Shown here: piece after piece, positions 5,401 through 7,181 of the stretch
How positions within the stretch are numbered: the first letter of the stretch is position 1
Layout of the letters: each line of letters opens with the position of its first letter
Assembly (NCBI GenBank): GCA_012961305.1
Contig: DTZQ01000490.1
Coordinates: 1 to 7,181 of the forward strand
DNA length: 7,181 nt
Reading direction: 5' to 3'
Source: Armatimonadota bacterium
Lineage (GTDB): Bacteria; Armatimonadota; UBA10988; DTZQ01
Made by a program: the position numbers and the translations under genes
The notes under the pieces: model-generated
Seen by the model: the letters and a program-made list of their open reading frames with translations, nothing else
Databases searched by the model: none
What the model was told of the DNA's origin: nothing

Positions 5401-7085
5401 CCGTGTGGGCCTACGGCTCCCGGATGAGCGACGCCCTGGAACGGCAGGTGGAAGTCCTGCCCAACGGGCAGGAGTTCGTGCTTACCCGCAACGGCCGGTT
5501 GCGGGAGGACCTGACGGAAACCCTGACCCTGCCCGCGGACGCCATTGCCGGAGCCAGCCGCCTGCAAATCAAGATTTACCCCGGCCCCCTGAGTCCCATC
5601 GTGGAGGGCCTGGAGGGCCTGCTGCAAATGCCCTCCGGCTGCTTCGAGCAGACCTCCTCCAGCACCTATCCCAACGTGCTGCTGTTGGATTACCTGAAGC
5701 GCACCGGCCAACTCACCCCAGAGGTTCAGGCGAAGGCGGAGCACTACATCAACGTCGGCTACCAGCGGCTCCTCACCTTTGAAGTCGAGGGCGGAGGGTT
5801 CGAGTGGTTCGGCCACCCGCCAGCGAACCAACTCCTGACCGCCTACGGACTGCTGGAGTTCACCGACATGGCCCGGGTTCATCCCGTAGATGCGGCCCTC
5901 ATTGAGCGCACCCGAGGCTGGCTGCTGAGCAAACAGGAAGCGGAGCGGGGGGTGTGGGTGCCGGAGGAGCAGTACTTGCACGATTGGGGCGAACTGGCCA
6001 GCAGCGAACTGCTGACCACCGCCTACATCACCTGGGCCCTGGTGTCTTCGGGTCACGCTGACGAGCCGGGCGTGCAGCGGGGGTTGAACTACCTGCGAAC
6101 CCACCTGCGGGAGGCCAACGACCACTACACCTTGGCTCTCTGTGCCAACGCCCTGGCGGCGGCCAACCCCCGCGACCCGGCGGCTCAGGAGGCCCTCCAA
6201 CGGCTGGTCAACCTGCGACGGCGGGAGGAGGGACAGGCTCCCTGGGGTGCCCACTATCGCACGGTCACTTATTCGCACGGGTCGGCCGCGGATTTGGAGG
6301 CCACCGCCCTGGCCCTGCACGCTTTGCTCCTGGGCGACAGTTCGGAGCACGAAGTCATCCAGCAGGCGTTGGATTACCTCTTGGCCCGGCGGTCGGCCAG
6401 CGGAACCTGGGGCTCCACTCAGGCGACGATTTTGGCCCTGAAGACCCTGTTGCTGGCGCAGGAGAAAGGCAGTCCGAAAGCAGTGAAGGCCACGGTGCGG
6501 GTGGAGGTCAACGGTACAGCGGTAGAGACGCTGGAACTCAGGCCGGAGGATGCCGATGTGGTGCGAATAGTGGACGCCCGAGAGCACCTCCGGCTGGGGA
6601 CTAACAGGGTGACCCTGCACTTCTCCGGCCAGGGGACGGTGCTGTACCAAATCGTGGGCACTTACTATCGGCCCTGGGCCAACCTTCCGTCCCCACCGCA
6701 AACGAGGCTGGATTTGTCCGTGGCCTACGACAAAACCCGGCTGCGCCGTCACGACACCCTCACCTGCGAGGTCACCCTGCGCAACCGGCAGGCGGAAACG
6801 CTCACCATGGTCTTGGTAGATGTGGGCGTGCCGCCGGGCTTCACCGTACAAGCGGAGGACTTACAGCGGCTGGTCCAGGCCGGGGTGGTTCAGCGGTACG
6901 AACTCACCGGGCGGCAGGTCATCCTCTACCTGGCGGAACTGCGGCCTGGACGCCCTTTGCGCCTGCGTTACACCCTGAAGGCCCGCTATCCCCTGCGGGT
7001 ACAGACCCCACCCTCACGGGCCTACGAATATTACAACCCCACAGAGGAGGCCCTAACCGCCCCCGTGCGCCTGCGAGTTTCGTAG
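2160..7085 (+). CDS. Anti-sigma-like domain fused to a membrane-embedded thioester alpha-2-macroglobulin
   Basis: Encodes 1641 residues. Residues 1-60 resemble the anti-sigma fold (LLPAFLDGELDP, then a charged helix), and 96-120 form a transmembrane helix after an Arg-rich stretch. Extracytoplasmic macroglobulin-like domains follow, each opening with a related motif: TDKPVYQPGQ (233-242), ERSFYLPGE (336-344), DRAFYRAGE (546-554) and DRAVYRPGE (641-649). The bait-region domain begins near VDESVFAL (673-680). Four predicted helices (about 766-881) and a Pro/Met/Glu-rich linker precede the A2M domain (FFPETL, 942-947). The thioester motif GCFEQ is at 1160-1164 (Cys1161, Gln1164), and its alpha-helical thioester domain runs to about 1435. 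A CUB-like domain (about 1442-1508) and a receptor-binding-like domain (about 1515-1641) finish it. A2Ms trap proteases after bait cleavage. Here the cytoplasmic end probably binds the sigma factor encoded just upstream, an inference from fusion and operon order. There is no separate signal peptide or lipobox; the first helix anchors it. The stop is TAG. Confidence 0.92.
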   Translation: MRDQERWSEEQLLELLPAFLDGELDPAQQEQVEALLERSEEARRRLKELARLINALDETITTPSVPEGFTPQVMERVRQRQAQRGWRARFARWPVGVWLRWAAEGTALVGLLLLLLVHPWNPSVSPSEVQVLVPPQFLCASRAAVRVVARRHDTGEPLAQAPVYLSLHGSGRHATLLTGRTNGRGTLDASFTLPPDFDEGSYLLTVEARTRYGTERVTQPVQLRRAYRILLTTDKPVYQPGQTIHLRTLTFEVGTQRPATERQVIFEVEDPRGNKVFKSIQRVSQFGVAAADFTLGQDILLGPYRVRATVEGRSSERTVEVKRYALPKFKVEVRPERSFYLPGEEVRGTVRAAYFFGKPVARAKVWVELATFDTDWSPFAKIEGRTDAEGTFTFACRLPDTVYGQPVAQGLGSLRVAATVVDAAAHAETASRFLPVSAQPLLLDVLPESGTLVPGVENLVYLLASYPDGSPAQVELTITSAQPHVVPVAAARLHTDATGLAVWRVVPPAERLTLRFVARDRQGNRTEEVHTLTVTNPLQALLLRPDRAFYRAGETLHLLLLAPGRTTGTAYLDFVREGQTVHTASTTLTNGQGRLSFDLPPDLFGALELRAYLLSEGGLVRDTRRVVVESPRDLQVTVEADRAVYRPGEEARLRFEVKNAAQPRPAALGVDVVDESVFALREWQPRMEKLYFELEEELLTPRAEVHRVSLPKLLQPGEEARVKPELGCAALAAYDPGWDFGLRMVSSYQAKMERAQVRQERFFATLRVIGWALLLLTMWGGFSWAALRAGGIRRQDNTRWQYWGKFLGMAVILGGSTFSVGTWLAQGLWWWSEWAVLLMAASGCWVLLTVILRLIRVRRRAWLVLLALLPLLTVFLPPVFLRVREKARRGPPQAELLQAMPAAGEMGAPGMAMIEGVEEEKALAPTARPPERPAAPPRLRRFFPETLYSNPNLLTDEQGKAELRLSLADSITTWRLSALASSAAGELGAATYSLRVFQDFFVDLDLPVALTQGDEVSLPLALYNYLPEPQTVRLKLVPSPASAAWCTLLGPAEREVRLQPNEVRVVYFPLRAERVGTHTLTVWAYGSRMSDALERQVEVLPNGQEFVLTRNGRLREDLTETLTLPADAIAGASRLQIKIYPGPLSPIVEGLEGLLQMPSGCFEQTSSSTYPNVLLLDYLKRTGQLTPEVQAKAEHYINVGYQRLLTFEVEGGGFEWFGHPPANQLLTAYGLLEFTDMARVHPVDAALIERTRGWLLSKQEAERGVWVPEEQYLHDWGELASSELLTTAYITWALVSSGHADEPGVQRGLNYLRTHLREANDHYTLALCANALAAANPRDPAAQEALQRLVNLRRREEGQAPWGAHYRTVTYSHGSAADLEATALALHALLLGDSSEHEVIQQALDYLLARRSASGTWGSTQATILALKTLLLAQEKGSPKAVKATVRVEVNGTAVETLELRPEDADVVRIVDAREHLRLGTNRVTLHFSGQGTVLYQIVGTYYRPWANLPSPPQTRLDLSVAYDKTRLRRHDTLTCEVTLRNRQAETLTMVLVDVGVPPGFTVQAEDLQRLVQAGVVQRYELTGRQVILYLAELRPGRPLRLRYTLKARYPLRVQTPPSRAYEYYNPTEEALTAPVRLRVS
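4455..4808 (+). other. Four-helix membrane insertion in the A2M bait-region position
   Basis: Residues 766-883 contain four hydrophobic segments at about 766-787, 806-828, 832-855 and 861-881. The loops between helices 1-2 (RAGGIRRQDNTRW) and 3-4 (RLIRVRRRAW) are rich in Arg, while the loop between 2 and 3 has none. By the positive-inside rule, with the N-terminus in the cytoplasm, both halves of the A2M then lie outside the membrane. Segment boundaries are read by eye. Confidence 0.8.
4815..4979 (+). other. Low-complexity linker, candidate protease bait
   Basis: Residues 886-940 lie between the last membrane helix and the A2M domain. They are rich in Pro, Ala, Met, Gly and Glu, with Arg and Lys scattered through, and lack predictable secondary structure. 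This is where the protease-accessible bait of an A2M would be expected. The assignment is by position and composition only. Confidence 0.45.
5637..5651 (+). other. Thioester motif GCFEQ of the A2M
   Basis: Residues 1160-1164 read GCFEQ within MPSGCFEQTSSS. Cys1161 and Gln1164 are the residues that form the internal thioester in A2M and complement proteins (classical form GCGEQ). Phe replaces the middle Gly; bulky residues at this site also occur in bacterial A2Ms. The motif is intact, so covalent capture of a target should be possible. Confidence 0.9.
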
Positions 7086-7114
7086 AGGTGATAGACGTGA
7101 ACGTAACTACTCAG

Positions 7115-7136
7115 CCGGTTCAACATGATTGACCGG
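7115..7136. repeat. Inverted repeat overlapping the -35 box
   Basis: CCGGTTCAA (7115-7123) and TTGACCGG (7129-7136) form an eight-pair inverted repeat with one extra T in the left arm and a 5-base centre. A further ACCGG copy occurs at 7146-7150 inside the promoter spacer. No T-tract follows, so it is a poor terminator. The overlap with TTGACC makes an operator possible. Confidence 0.4.
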
Positions 7137-7157
7137 AATGAAAATACCGGTTAAAAT
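7129..7157 (+). promoter_or_regulatory. Sigma-70-type promoter pointing out of the window
   Basis: TTGACC (7129-7134) and TAAAAT (7152-7157) are spaced by exactly 17 bases, and each matches five of six consensus positions. It lies 43 bases after the stop of the A2M gene. No open reading frame starts before the window ends, so it would serve a gene further right. Confidence 0.55.
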
Positions 7158-7181
7158 TATGGTGGTGAATTGAGACGGGAG

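Noticed and set aside
5304..6851. Long open frame of 515 codons on the minus strand inside the A2M gene
   Set aside because: It is antisense to the thioester and CUB-like domains, has no ribosome-binding site or recognisable domain, and is explained by the high GC content of the A2M gene.
7115..7136. Intrinsic terminator after the A2M gene
   Set aside because: The stem has a bulge and is not followed by a T-tract on either strand; the overlap with a promoter is a better explanation.
1..7181. CRISPR array, tRNA, rRNA, insertion sequence or attachment site
   Set aside because: No regularly spaced repeats, cloverleaf, conserved rRNA stretch, transposase or terminal repeats were seen on either strand.

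Overview
The window looks like a chromosomal stretch of a GC-rich bacterium with consensus-like sigma-70 promoters. The gene style (an ECF sigma factor followed by an anti-sigma-like membrane protein fused to a very large envelope domain) resembles Chloroflexota (Anaerolineae-type) or similar phyla. This assignment rests on general impression only and is weak.

Layout. Positions 1-78 hold no gene. Positions 79-1283 carry a two-gene operon on the minus strand: an OLD/AAA_21-type ATPase (546-1283) and, overlapping its stop codon by GTGA, a small TOPRIM-like protein (79-549). This pairing is typical of two-gene ATPase/TOPRIM modules, many of which are phage-defence or abortive-infection systems. 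The ATPase keeps its Walker B, signature and H-loop motifs, but its Walker A is cut off just before the essential lysine and the stretch that should follow is gone. The module therefore looks damaged, although a near-perfect sigma-70 promoter still drives it from the 228-base divergent intergenic region (1284-1511).

Positions 1512-7085 carry a two-gene operon on the plus strand: an ECF sigma factor (1512-2147) and, 12 bases later, a 1641-residue protein (2160-7085). The second protein starts with a cytoplasmic anti-sigma-like domain that has lost its zinc ligands. One transmembrane helix follows, then a complete thioester-containing alpha-2-macroglobulin (A2M). Four further predicted transmembrane helices are inserted where the A2M bait region should be. 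The arrangement suggests that a protease-trapping or protease-sensing A2M outside the membrane is physically wired to a sigma factor inside the cell. This is the most notable system in the window.

Positions 7086-7181 hold no gene, but they contain a good sigma-70 promoter pointing out of the window, overlapped by an inverted repeat that could be an operator.
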